Source: Candidatus Synoicihabitans palmerolidicus (GTDB taxonomy: Bacteria > Verrucomicrobiota > Verrucomicrobiia > Opitutales > Opitutaceae). Taken from it: DNA of 64,000 nucleotides. Shown here piece by piece: positions 8,986 to 16,872 of this stretch. The notes beneath the pieces are model-generated. The model saw only the letters and a list, made by a program, of their open reading frames with translations, was not told the DNA's origin and searched no databases. The stretch covers positions 372,001-436,000 of the forward strand of contig JAGGDC010000003.1 of the NCBI GenBank assembly GCA_020809425.1. Direction: 5' to 3'. The position numbers and the translations under genes were made by a program. How positions within the stretch are numbered: position 1 is the stretch's first letter; every line of letters starts with the position of its first letter.

Positions 8986-10137
8986 ATGAAACAAACCTTA
9001 TCTCTTATCATCACCGGCATCATTGTCGTGGTCATGCTGCTCGCCAGCGTATTTATCGTCGATATCGAAACCGTGCAAGGTAACGAAATCGGTGTGAAGG
9101 AAACCTGGTCGGGAGGCGTACTGGCCGACCCCTTACAGCCGAAGACTTACGTGCTGTTTCCCGGTTTTACCCAGAAGGTCTTTAAATACGACCTGTCTTC
9201 CCAGGTGTTTGTGATGAATGATCAATCGAACGATACCTACGGTGAAGGTCGTCGGCGTGACAGTTACTTGGTGCAATCATCCGAGGGGCAGGATATGCGC
9301 ATCTCGCTCAACATCCGCTGGCGTCGCGATCCTCTGCACATCGTCGATCTGCACAAGACCGTGCGCGAAAACGTCGAGGAGAAGATCCTCCGTCCAGAGC
9401 TCATGCGTGTGGTCAAGGATCAAGCTACAACCCGGTCCGCGCTCGACGCGTATTCCGGGGCCGGTCTGGTGACTTTGCAGAGCGATATTTCATCAGCACT
9501 GATGTCGCCGGAGGCGGAGTTGCGCAAACGGGGCGTGATCGTGGAGAACTTTGTGATCGAGCATATAGGCCTCGATCCGTCCTACGTTGAGCAGATCAAA
9601 GCACGCCAAGTCGCGGTGCAATCACGCTTGCGCGCCATCGAGGAAACGAAGGCCGCCGAGGCCATGGCCGAGCAGGCCAAGGCCGAGGCACAGGCCGCTT
9701 ACGAGCGGGCCGTGGTGGATGCGCAACGGGACAAGGACGTCGGTGTGCTGGAAGCCGAGAAGAAAGCGCAGCAACAGGTGCTCGACGCCGGTGCCGCCGC
9801 CCAACGGGTGGAATTGGCCGCTCAGGCGGATAAGAACCGCAATGTGCTCGCGGCGGAAGGTGAACAAGAAGCTGCTATCCTGCGTGCCCAGGCCATCAAG
9901 GCGCTGGGTGAAGCGGAGGCGGAAGCAACTCGTCTGAAGTTGAGCGCGTACTCCGCTGAAGGTTCGGAAGCGTTTGTGCGCATCGAAGTCGCGAAATCGA
10001 TGGCGAGTGCCTTCGAGAACATCGATGGTTACCTGCCACAGGACATGACAGTGAATTTGTTGAGTGATTCATTCCTGCGGGCCGTGGAGTCGGTCGTGGG
10101 GGGAGCCGCGGCGCAGGAAATGCCGGCCCGCCGATAG
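8986..10137 (+). CDS. SPFH/Band 7 (prohibitin-like) membrane protein
   Basis: An N-terminal membrane anchor (residues about 7-27, LIITGIIVVVMLLASVFIVD) is followed by an SPFH domain (about 30-215) and a long Ala/Glu/Lys/Gln-rich coiled coil (about 215-320, with EETKAAEAMAEQAKAEAQAA). The C-terminal segment (QDMTVNLLSDSFLRAVESVV) resembles prohibitin-like members. Such proteins form large ring or cage oligomers at the membrane and scaffold proteases or lipid domains. The gene stands alone, with a strong terminator right behind it; no NfeD partner is adjacent. The gene starts 78 bp after the IS3 end, so its native promoter may have been altered by that insertion. Confidence 0.85.
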   Translation: MKQTLSLIITGIIVVVMLLASVFIVDIETVQGNEIGVKETWSGGVLADPLQPKTYVLFPGFTQKVFKYDLSSQVFVMNDQSNDTYGEGRRRDSYLVQSSEGQDMRISLNIRWRRDPLHIVDLHKTVRENVEEKILRPELMRVVKDQATTRSALDAYSGAGLVTLQSDISSALMSPEAELRKRGVIVENFVIEHIGLDPSYVEQIKARQVAVQSRLRAIEETKAAEAMAEQAKAEAQAAYERAVVDAQRDKDVGVLEAEKKAQQQVLDAGAAAQRVELAAQADKNRNVLAAEGEQEAAILRAQAIKALGEAEAEATRLKLSAYSAEGSEAFVRIEVAKSMASAFENIDGYLPQDMTVNLLSDSFLRAVESVVGGAAAQEMPARR

Positions 10138-10165
10138 AGCTTCGGAAATCTGCAAACACCCAGGA

Positions 10166-10192
10166 AGCGCGCGAGTACTCGCGCGCTTTTTT
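10166..10192 (+). terminator. Rho-independent terminator after SPFH gene
   Basis: AGCGCGCGAGTACTCGCGCGCT-type perfect palindrome (10166-10187) followed directly by a T run to 10192; 28 bp after the SPFH stop codon. Confidence 0.85.
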
Positions 10193-10217
10193 GAGCCCAC
10201 GCATTCTTCTGATCCAC

Positions 10218-10312
10218 AATTCCGAAGTTGGATGTTACAGCAGGGAGCGAAGAGCGCGAAGTTGGACCGAGTTACGGTCCGTCGAAGGCATCGATTCGCT
10301 CACCTGGCAGGC
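10218..10312 (+). repeat. Dispersed intergenic repeat, copy 1
   Basis: Begins AATTCCGAAGTTGGATGTTA and contains GAGTTACGGTCCGTCGA. The same roughly 95-bp sequence occurs in reverse at 42781-42876 with about 85 percent identity by eye. It is non-coding and shows no transposase. The rest of this gap (10313-10401) is AT-rich and holds two copies of ATGTAATTTA 27 bp apart (10332 and 10359), possibly an old element end. Confidence 0.7.
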
Positions 10313-10401
10313 AGGGCTATTTCATAATAAAATGTAATTTACAGGTAGATAATATTATATGTAATTTATAATCGGTCTGGTCCGATCAGACAGAGTCGCA
10401 A

Positions 10402-11050
10402 ATGTTTGAGAAAACGACCCGTCCAAACCGCCGTCAGAGATACCTGCTGGATAATGCCACGATCCGGTTGCTCGACGATCAAGCAGAGATAGAGCGATGG
10501 AACGACCTGATCCGCACTCACCATTATTTGCGCAGTTCGAACGTGGCGGGAAAAGCGCTGCGCTACGTGGTGGAAGTGGCAGGGAAGTGGGCGGCACTGC
10601 TCTCGTTAAGCTCCGCAGCCTACCATCTAAAGGCACGCGACAGCTGCATTGGCTGGGAAGCATGGCAGCGCAGGCAGCGCCTCGAACTGCTGCCAACAGC
10701 CGCTTGCTGATTGTTGGGTCGTCGCGCTCCATGCCAAATCTGACGTCCCAACGCCTCTCGCTGGCGCTCAGACGCCTGCGCGAAGACTGGCGTGGTGCTT
10801 TTGGCTCGGAACCTGTCGCAGTCGAGACCTTCGTGGATCCGGAGTTTTTCGAGGGCACTTGCTATAACAGGCCGCCAACTGGACGGTGGTAGGTTCGAGC
10901 CAGGGGTTCGCCCGCCAAGCGGCAGATTTTTACCAGCATCACGGCAAGCCCAAGACGATTCTGATGTATCCACTGCGTCAGGACTTCAAGGAGCTGCTGT
11001 GCCGCGAGGAGCTCTACCCGAGCCCTACCATGGCTACTGCCCAGCAGCAG
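10402..11050 (+). pseudogene. DUF4338 (DruA-like) protein, frameshifted
   Basis: Starting at ATG 10402 the protein shows the DUF4338 signature: NDLIRTHHYLRSSNVAGKAL, RYVVEVAGKWAALLSLSSAA, and RDSCIGWEAWQR. The frame then changes near 10695, giving NSRLLIVG, SMPNLTSQRLSLALRRLRED and VETFVDPEFFEGTCY, and again near 10870, giving AANWTVVGSSQGFARQAADF and PKTILMYPLRQDFKELL. These blocks are in the family's usual order and together cover most of it. DUF4338 includes DruA of the Druantia anti-phage system and many stand-alone copies next to transposases. Here the partner is an ISAs1-type transposase, so a mobile-element role is more likely than defence. Two breaks make it probably inactive unless they are errors. 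Confidence 0.7.
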
Positions 11051-11069
11051 CAAAAGCGGTATCCGCGCC

Positions 11070-11657
11070 TTGCCGAAGGTAAGGCCGATCGGCTCGCTAA
11101 GGGCAGCCTTCGGGTTGCTCGAGGACCGGCGCGAGCGCAAGGGGAGCCGATATCGCCTCTCCGGTTTGCTCGGCGTGGTCGTTTGCGGATACTTCGCGGG
11201 GTGTCGCTCGCTGGAGCAGTGCGCCTCCTTCGCCGCTGCGTTGAATCAAAGGCAGTGCCGCAGCTTCGGCTTCTGGCGTGCCCCCGGCCACCGGCAAGCT
11301 CGTCGCACCCTCCCATACGACACTATGGCGAGCCATTTGCGCTGCGCAGTCAGAGGCCTTCGATAAAGTCGTGGAAACATGGCTCCGGCAGCATCAGCAC
11401 GACGCCCCGCAGGCCATCGCCATCGACGGCAAGGTGATCAGGGCGACGGCGACACCCTCCAATCCTGAGGCCTTGAGCGTCTCGGCGATCAGCCATAGCC
11501 TAAAATATTTTTCCCCGCAGCCTTTTCGTCAGGGGAAAGAACCACGAGCCGCAAGCCATCGTCGATCTGCTCGGCCAGATCGGTCCGATCGATGGAACGC
11601 TCGTAACCGTTGACGCCCTACACTGCCACAAGACGCTAGTGTGTGAGAGTTAATTAG
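11070..11657 (+). pseudogene. ISAs1-family transposase, frameshifted and 3'-truncated
   Basis: Begins MPKVRPIGSLRAAFGLLEDR then RYRLSGLLGVVVCGYFAGCR, the DDE_Tnp_1-associated N-terminal domain of ISAs1 transposases. After a shift near 11270 it continues PSHTTLWRAICAAQSEAFDK and AIAIDGKVIRA (first catalytic Asp), and after another near 11535 IVDLLGQIGPIDGTLVTVDA (second Asp). The frame is then interrupted at 11637 by the IS630 derivative, which supplies the stop codon, so the C-terminal catalytic Glu region is missing. It lies about 20 bp behind the DUF4338 gene in the same direction. Confidence 0.75.
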
Positions 11658-12123
11658 ATATACAAACTAAAAATAGTAGTGCAGGATGGGTGCATGGCCC
11701 GCCCTGTTAATCCGCTAATCATTGATGCCGCGCAGCATCAAGAACTTGAACAGATGATCAAACGCCCGACCACGCCGCAACGGGAGGTCAGGCGGGCGCG
11801 CATCGTGTTGTTGCGGGCCGAAGGGAAAAACCAGGAGCCGGTGGCTGCTCAGATCGGAGTGAATCGTCCGGTGGTGGCGAAGTGGGAAAAGCGATTTCGT
11901 GAGGCAGGGTTGGCTGGATGGGCCGAAGCGAGACGTTCGGGCCGGAAGCCGAGTGTGGATGTGGCGATTCGCGCTCAGATCGTCACTGAGGTCACGCAAC
12001 CCCCGGCCTGGCGCACCCGCTACACTTGGAAGGCCTAAGGCTCCGCCATCCTGGAGAAAATCCAACGCGCCCGCACCGCCGTATCTCTTCATTCAGTATA
12101 GTTAATTAACTCTCCGAACACTA
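11637..12123 (+). mobile_element. Internally deleted IS630-type derivative
   Basis: About 487 bp, flanked by TA at both ends, with the same termini as the copy at 48624-49810 (inverted). The left part carries the transposase N-terminus almost identically, then jumps directly to the other terminus; the central DDE region is gone. It could only move with a transposase supplied elsewhere. It has inserted into the ISAs1-type gene. Confidence 0.85.
11694..12038 (+). pseudogene. IS630 transposase N-terminal remnant
   Basis: Reads MARPVNPLIIDAAQHQELEQ and on through the helix-turn-helix region, identical in protein sequence to the 48.6-49.8 kb copy up to VTEVTQPPA. It then joins WRTRYTWKA-stop, where RYTWKA belongs to the far C-terminus of the intact protein. 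The catalytic domain is absent. Confidence 0.85.
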
Positions 12124-12230
12124 GAGCGTGTCCCATTTATCCTAATTTTGGAAGGGGGGCAGGAAATCCGCTCAAAAAATAGGCTTTTTTGCCCCCCCTT
12201 CCAAAAGCAGGGTAAATGGGCCACGCTCTA
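12122..12230. repeat. Hairpin MITE of the second IS family
   Basis: About 107 bp between TA dinucleotides, starting GAGCGTGTCCCATTTA and ending TAAATGGGCCACGCTC. The whole unit folds back on itself (TTTTGGAAGGGGGGCAGGAA pairs with the TTTTTTGCCCCCCCTTCC side). Each arm is nearly identical to the right end of the IS at 3416-5231. No coding capacity. Confidence 0.85.
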
Positions 12231-12238
12231 CTTTATTA

Positions 12239-12823
12239 ACTCGTTCTGTTAGCGGCAACGCCGCCATCGGTTGGCTCGCCGCCACCGCCATGGTTGCCGT
12301 CGCCTTGTTGCTTTCGATGCAACTGCTTCGCGTGCGTAGTCGCGCCATTCTCGCCGAACAGGAAGCCCGCTTGAACCTCGTCGACCAGAATCTTTTGGAA
12401 CAGGAACTGAAAATTGAAAAACTCCTCACCAAACACCTGCTCAGCTCAGCCCAAGACCCGTCTCGTATCCAAGCCTGCATCCTACAGCCGACCGCTGTGC
12501 GCGCCGAACAAAACATCACGTGCATCGTGATTTGGGACGCAGACAACACAACGGGAGCCCTGAATTTCCATGATCGAGGCGTCGCGCCATCCTCTTCACT
12601 CGCCGCCTCTTCTCGAACCTTCACTCTCCTGGCCCGCGTACGCACTGCTTCCGGAGAAATGAATGAAGCGTTGGTGTTCTCCTCCGCCGTACCGACTGAC
12701 TTCCATCGTGGAGTTTTAAAATTCACTCCTCAGTCCGGCAACGTCGTCGGATTCGCCCTCAAAGTGACCGAAACCGGTGCCAACAGTCTCGAAATGCAAC
12801 TCAATGGCTCCCTATTCCCTTAG
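12239..12823 (+). CDS. Anti-sigma factor-like protein, N-terminally truncated
   Basis: The frame is open from the MITE edge. A membrane segment (AAIGWLAATAMVAVALLLSM) is followed by a heptad-like helix (EQEARLNLVDQNLLEQELKI) and a beta-rich domain containing CIVIWDADNTTGALNFHD, ARVRTASGEMNEALVFSS and GVLKFTPQSGNVVGFALKV. This order matches the periplasmic part of RskA-type anti-sigma factors, where a WD element and closing beta strands are conserved. The cytoplasmic zinc-binding half expected upstream is missing, apparently cut away by the transposon cluster, and no ECF sigma gene is adjacent. The protein may still be made from ATG 12290 but could not bind a sigma factor in the usual way. Confidence 0.5.
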   Translation, partial: TRSVSGNAAIGWLAATAMVAVALLLSMQLLRVRSRAILAEQEARLNLVDQNLLEQELKIEKLLTKHLLSSAQDPSRIQACILQPTAVRAEQNITCIVIWDADNTTGALNFHDRGVAPSSSLAASSRTFTLLARVRTASGEMNEALVFSSAVPTDFHRGVLKFTPQSGNVVGFALKVTETGANSLEMQLNGSLFP

Positions 12824-12878
12824 CCTAAATCACTTTCCGCGCTTGCAACGGTCTCTTCCCAGCAAAAGCTAACCGACC

Positions 12879-14066
12879 ATGGTCATCAAACCCCGTGTTC
12901 GCGGCTTCGTCTGTGTGACTTCGCACCCCGAAGGCTGCGCTGCCCACATCCAACAACAAATTGATTACGTGAAGTCCAAGGGACCGATTAAAAACGGTCC
13001 CAAGAACGTTTTCGTGATCGGCTCGTCGACAGGCTTCGGCTTGGCGTCTCGCATCAGCGCCGCTTTTGGCTCCGAAGCCAAGACCATCGGGGTCTTTTTC
13101 GAGCGCCCATCCGAGCCCGCTCGCCTCGGCACCGCCGGGTGGTATAATACCACCGCCTTCACCGCCAAAGCCCGTGCCACCGGTCTGTATGCCCGCAACT
13201 TTAACGGCGATGCGTTTTCCACCGATATAAAGACCCAGGTCATTGCCGCGATTAAGGAAGATCTGGGATCTGTTGATCTGATCATCTACTCCTTGGCGTC
13301 TCCTCGTCGCACCCACCCGGATACCGGGACCGTGCATAGGTCGGTGCTCAAACCCGTCGGCAATACTTACACCAATCGCACCGTCGATACTGATCGCGGT
13401 ATCGTAAGTGACGTCACCATCGAACCAGCCTCCGATACAGAGATAGCTGATACCACCGCCGTCATGGGCGGAGACGACTGGGAACTCTGGATCAAGGCAC
13501 TTGACGAAGCCGGCGTTATTGCCGACGGCGCCACCTCGGTCGCCTACTCCTACATCGGCCCGGAGGTCACTTGGGACATCTATAAAAACGGCACCATCGG
13601 CCTGGCTAAAAACGACCTCGAAGCTGCCTGTAAACGCATCGACGCCTTGCTCAAAACCAAGGGTTACGGCCGCGCCCTGATTTCGGTCAACAAAGCCCTC
13701 GTTTCTCAGGCCAGTTCTGCCATCCCCGTCGTTCCTCTTTATATTTCAATCTTATACAAGATCATGAAGGCCAAGGGGTCCCACGAGGGCTGTATTGAGC
13801 AAATGCAACGCCTTTTCGCCACTCAACTGTACAATAACAGTGCGGTCGACTTCGATGAGGCCGGTCGGGTTCGTGTGGATGATTGGGAAATGCAGGAGGA
13901 CGTCCAAGCCGCAGTGCGTGAGATCTGGCCCCAAGTTACGACCGAGAACATCGAAGAACTCACCGATATCGCCGGATACCGGGCCGAGTTCCTGAAAATG
14001 TTTGGCTTCGGCTTACCTGATATCGACTACGCTGCCGATACCGAGTCGCATCGGCCCATGATCTAA
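12879..14066 (+). CDS. fabV: Enoyl-ACP reductase FabV
   Basis: NADH-dependent trans-2-enoyl-ACP (CoA) reductase of fatty acid synthesis; it is naturally insensitive to triclosan. The 395-residue length fits. The nucleotide-binding GSSTGFG (residues 48-54), SLASPRR (138-144) and the extended active site with Tyr235 and Lys244 (TWDIYKNGTIGLAK), spaced exactly Y-x8-K as in FabV, are present. The N-terminal MVIKPRVRGFVCVTSHPEGC is typical. The gene is intact and has its own terminator. Confidence 0.96.
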   Translation: MVIKPRVRGFVCVTSHPEGCAAHIQQQIDYVKSKGPIKNGPKNVFVIGSSTGFGLASRISAAFGSEAKTIGVFFERPSEPARLGTAGWYNTTAFTAKARATGLYARNFNGDAFSTDIKTQVIAAIKEDLGSVDLIIYSLASPRRTHPDTGTVHRSVLKPVGNTYTNRTVDTDRGIVSDVTIEPASDTEIADTTAVMGGDDWELWIKALDEAGVIADGATSVAYSYIGPEVTWDIYKNGTIGLAKNDLEAACKRIDALLKTKGYGRALISVNKALVSQASSAIPVVPLYISILYKIMKAKGSHEGCIEQMQRLFATQLYNNSAVDFDEAGRVRVDDWEMQEDVQAAVREIWPQVTTENIEELTDIAGYRAEFLKMFGFGLPDIDYAADTESHRPMI

Positions 14067-14084
14067 ACAAATTCCATTTACCCG

Positions 14085-14113
14085 AAAGGGCGCCGAGTTT
14101 CGGCGCCCTTTTT
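14085..14113 (+). terminator. Rho-independent terminator after fabV
   Basis: AAAGGGCGCCG / CGGCGCCCTTT stem (11 bp) with a 5-nt loop and a T5 run; 18 bp after the fabV stop. Confidence 0.85.
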
Positions 14114-14149
14114 GTTTGCGCGAAGAAATCGTCTGCTCCGCGGTCTTGG

Positions 14150-14611
14150 TCACTCCACCGCTTCCGCCACCACCTGAATCTCCACCGTGGAATTCTTGGG
14201 TAACCCCGCCACCGCGACTGCCGCGCGCGAATGACGGCCGGCCTCCCCCAATACCTCGATAAACAGATCACTCGCGCCATTGATTACTCCGGGACTGTTA
14301 TCAAAACTAGACACCGCGTTCACGTAGCCTCCCACATAGATCAAGCGCTTGATATTGCTCAACGAACCCACCGCCGACTTTAACGTCGCCAACGTGTTCA
14401 AGGCACAGATACGCGCCGACTCATATCCCGTCTCCACCGTTTGCTCCGCCCCCACTTGTCCAGAGTGCGTTATCTCCCCGTCCCGCACCGAAATAGTGCC
14501 CGCGCAATAAATCAGATTCCCGGTCCGCACGAACGGCAGGTAATTTCCGCCCGCCGCCGGCGGGTTCGGAAGCTCGAGTCCAAGCTCAGTCAATTTCGCT
14601 TCAGGTTGCAT
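14150..14611 (-). CDS. ridA: RidA/YjgF family protein
   Basis: Reactive imine/enamine deaminase that hydrolyses 2-aminoacrylate-type intermediates, forming a cytoplasmic trimer. I place the start at ATG 14611 (MQPEAKLTELGLELPNPPAA), which gives 153 residues, the length of the longer YjgF-like group; an upstream extension in the same frame is an artefact of the opposing amidase. Visible features are LIYCAGTISVRDG, the NTLATLKSAVGSLSNIKRLI segment, and the conserved Arg in HSRAAVAVAGLP (Arg129) that binds the substrate carboxylate. It is divergent from the amidase gene; in Rut-type pyrimidine breakdown a RidA member (RutC) acts beside an amidohydrolase, but that link is inference. Confidence 0.9.
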   Translation of the reverse strand: MQPEAKLTELGLELPNPPAAGGNYLPFVRTGNLIYCAGTISVRDGEITHSGQVGAEQTVETGYESARICALNTLATLKSAVGSLSNIKRLIYVGGYVNAVSSFDNSPGVINGASDLFIEVLGEAGRHSRAAVAVAGLPKNSTVEIQVVAEAVE

Positions 14612-14764
14612 AACTTCAACTAGGCCTCTTTTCGACTTTGAGGCCAGCTGATTATCCCTTCGCACCATTGAAAAAATCACGGGTCCCCCCGACGCTGCGC
14701 ACGCATGGATATCTCTGCCTGAAAATCCCTCTTCCGAGAAAGCCCGTCGCGAGTCGCGTCCACG

Positions 14765-15869
14765 TTGCAAGAGCGCCTGGCACAACTGACTGCTAACCAA
14801 TCTGATGCGATTTGGGCGCAGATCGCCACAGACTCGCTGGGCGCGAGTGCCGACATCTCCGGAGCCTTGGCCGGTGTTCCTTTCGCCAGCAAAGACCTGT
14901 TCCCTCTCTCCGGTGCACCAACCCGCAGCGGCGGCAGACTCCATTCCCGTATTGCACGCCAGGATAGTACCTTGGTTGCCGCCATGCGCGCAGTCGGAGC
15001 CATTCCCATCGGCAAGACCCACCTTCACGAGTTTGCCTATGGACTCACCGGCGAAAACCCCCATTTCGGTGCCGTCAGTCATCCCCAATTCGCTGATCGC
15101 ACTGCCGGCGGATCTAGCAGCGGATCCGCCGCCGCCGCCGACATCGTGCCCTTCGCATTGGGCACCGACACCGGTGGATCCCTGCGCGTCCCGGCTGCCT
15201 TTTGCGGACTCTACAGTTGGCATGATGTGCCTCGACATCCTTGGATATCCGATGGATTTCCGCTCGCGCCCAGCTTCGACACCGCGGGTTGGTTAACCTC
15301 ATCTCCCGTGGATATTCGGATATTGAATACGACCCTGTGGGGCGACTTTCCATCAAGTGCCTCCACACCGCGTAAAGCTTATCTCGACGCAGCTTCACTG
15401 CACGTCGAAATGGCCTCAGCAGAGACGCAAATAATGGCCGCCAAGGCGTCATCATTCTGCGATCCCTCCCCCATCTCATCCCATGCGGATTTCGCGGCCG
15501 AACTTCATGATACCGGCTTCGCTTACAGCGTGCTGCAAAGCACCGAAGCCTTCGCCGTCCACCAGACCAGGCTCGACGCACGAAAGTCCGCATACGGATC
15601 AGGCCGTCTGGCAACGCATCGATCGCGGTCGTCGTTGGACCGCACGTCAACTTGACCACGCCCACGTAAAGTCAATGCGGGTCAAACTCGCGTTCGCCCG
15701 TTTTTTTCAAGACCACGATTTTCTCATTATGCCGATATCTCCGACCCCAGCGTTGACACACGCTGAGTGTGATCAGTCCCATCGAGAGGCCCTCCTCGCA
15801 CTGCCCCCCCCCTCCGCTTCACTTGCCGGCTTGCCCGCTCTAACCGTGCCCATCGCGCTTCCCTCCTGA
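14765..15869 (+). CDS. Amidase signature family protein, one frameshift
   Basis: Hydrolase with the Ser-cisSer-Lys triad. Numbering from TTG 14765: Lys43 in PFASKDLFPL, the Gly/Ser-rich loop TAGGSSSGSAA with the cis-Ser at about 118, and the nucleophile Ser139 in GTDTGGSLRVPA. A frame change near 15595 is needed to continue VWQRIDRGRRWTARQLDHA and the C-terminus LAGLPALTVPIALPS. An ATG at 14705 is in the same frame but separated by TGA at 14720, so the start is uncertain. The product is short, about 370 residues, as in the small amidase/AtzE-like members. The substrate is unknown; urea-derived amides such as allophanate would fit the neighbouring nucleobase genes, but this is speculative. Confidence 0.75.
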
Positions 15870-15962
15870 TTAAGCCTCGGGCTTCAAATTATATTCCCTT
15901 CCCCGCATCCCGCCGCCCTTGATTGGGTTCTCTCTCGGTGCGAAACCTGCTAAATTTACCTT

Positions 15963-16760
15963 ATGATTAGAGCTGAAACACCATCCGACTGGATTCTTGT
16001 CACCCACCCCGATCACGCCCACTTGGCTGGTCAAATTGCCGACGCTTGGGGTAATGCCGAATTCGACCGACCTGAGCCCTACGCCCCCATCCGTTACGCG
16101 GTGTATCACCACGACGACGGTTGGCTCAACCGTGACGCCAACCCAAGTCTGACTGCCGCCGGTACACCGGAAGCTTTCATCCGGGAATTAGTCGGGGCGT
16201 ATTCTGCCTTCGAAGAGATCGATCTTCCGTCTTACCTCCAGGTTCGCGAACAAGCCACGCAGGCCGTGACGGCCGTCGATCTCACTGAGGCCGTTTTCGT
16301 CTCCATGCACTCTGTCAACTTACTCACCGAGCAGGTCGACGTGGATACCATTTTGCCGGAACACCGGGCCGCCCACGCTTCATTCGTGGCTGCTCAACAG
16401 GCATGGCAAATGAAAACCCTCGCCACGGTGGGGCTCTCTCCCGACAAAGCCCAGCGCGGTTTCGAATTTCTCCAATGCTGCGACAACCTCTCGCTCATCG
16501 TGTGCTCCGCTTACGACCAGCCTCGCCCTCTGCGTCACCGCCACCCCGATCGCCACGGTCAACTCCACGAACTCCAATCCACTCCGCTCAAGGCCAACGT
16601 GTGGCGTATTTCCCCATGGCCTTTCAAAGACAATTCCGTCGAAATCACCTTGCCTCGCCGCCGCATCAGCAAAGCCTACTTTACCGACTTAAGTTCGTTC
16701 CGCAACGCGTTCGCACAAACTGAAGTTGAGGCTGTCAGCGTCATTCTCCAGAAGGATTAG
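15963..16760 (+). CDS. DUF3891 family protein
   Basis: The N-terminus MIRAETPSDWILVTHPDHAH and the motif YAVYHHDDGWLNRDANPSL are the hallmarks of DUF3891, an all-helical family resembling HD-type folds. Conserved His/Asp residues (HPDHAHL, HHDDGW) suggest a metal site. The 265-residue length is normal and the gene is intact. Function is not established. It sits between an amidase and a nucleobase permease in the same orientation, so a hydrolytic step on a nitrogen compound is possible. Confidence 0.8.
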   Translation: MIRAETPSDWILVTHPDHAHLAGQIADAWGNAEFDRPEPYAPIRYAVYHHDDGWLNRDANPSLTAAGTPEAFIRELVGAYSAFEEIDLPSYLQVREQATQAVTAVDLTEAVFVSMHSVNLLTEQVDVDTILPEHRAAHASFVAAQQAWQMKTLATVGLSPDKAQRGFEFLQCCDNLSLIVCSAYDQPRPLRHRHPDRHGQLHELQSTPLKANVWRISPWPFKDNSVEITLPRRRISKAYFTDLSSFRNAFAQTEVEAVSVILQKD

Positions 16761-16872
16761 GTTCCGATCAATCAGGGCTATCCATGATATTTATTCATGC
16801 ATTGCCCGCCATTCGGGTCCGTCTAATCCTCTGCGGTGGTTGGCACCACCAATGCTTGCACGCCCTCTTCCC

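Noticed and set aside
10402-10892. Druantia defence system
   Set aside because: Only a DruA-like DUF4338 gene is found; no large DruE-type helicase or other Druantia gene is nearby, and the partner is a transposase.
14612-15238. N-terminal extension of the RidA frame on the minus strand
   Set aside because: Antisense to the amidase, low-complexity composition; RidA starts at 14611.
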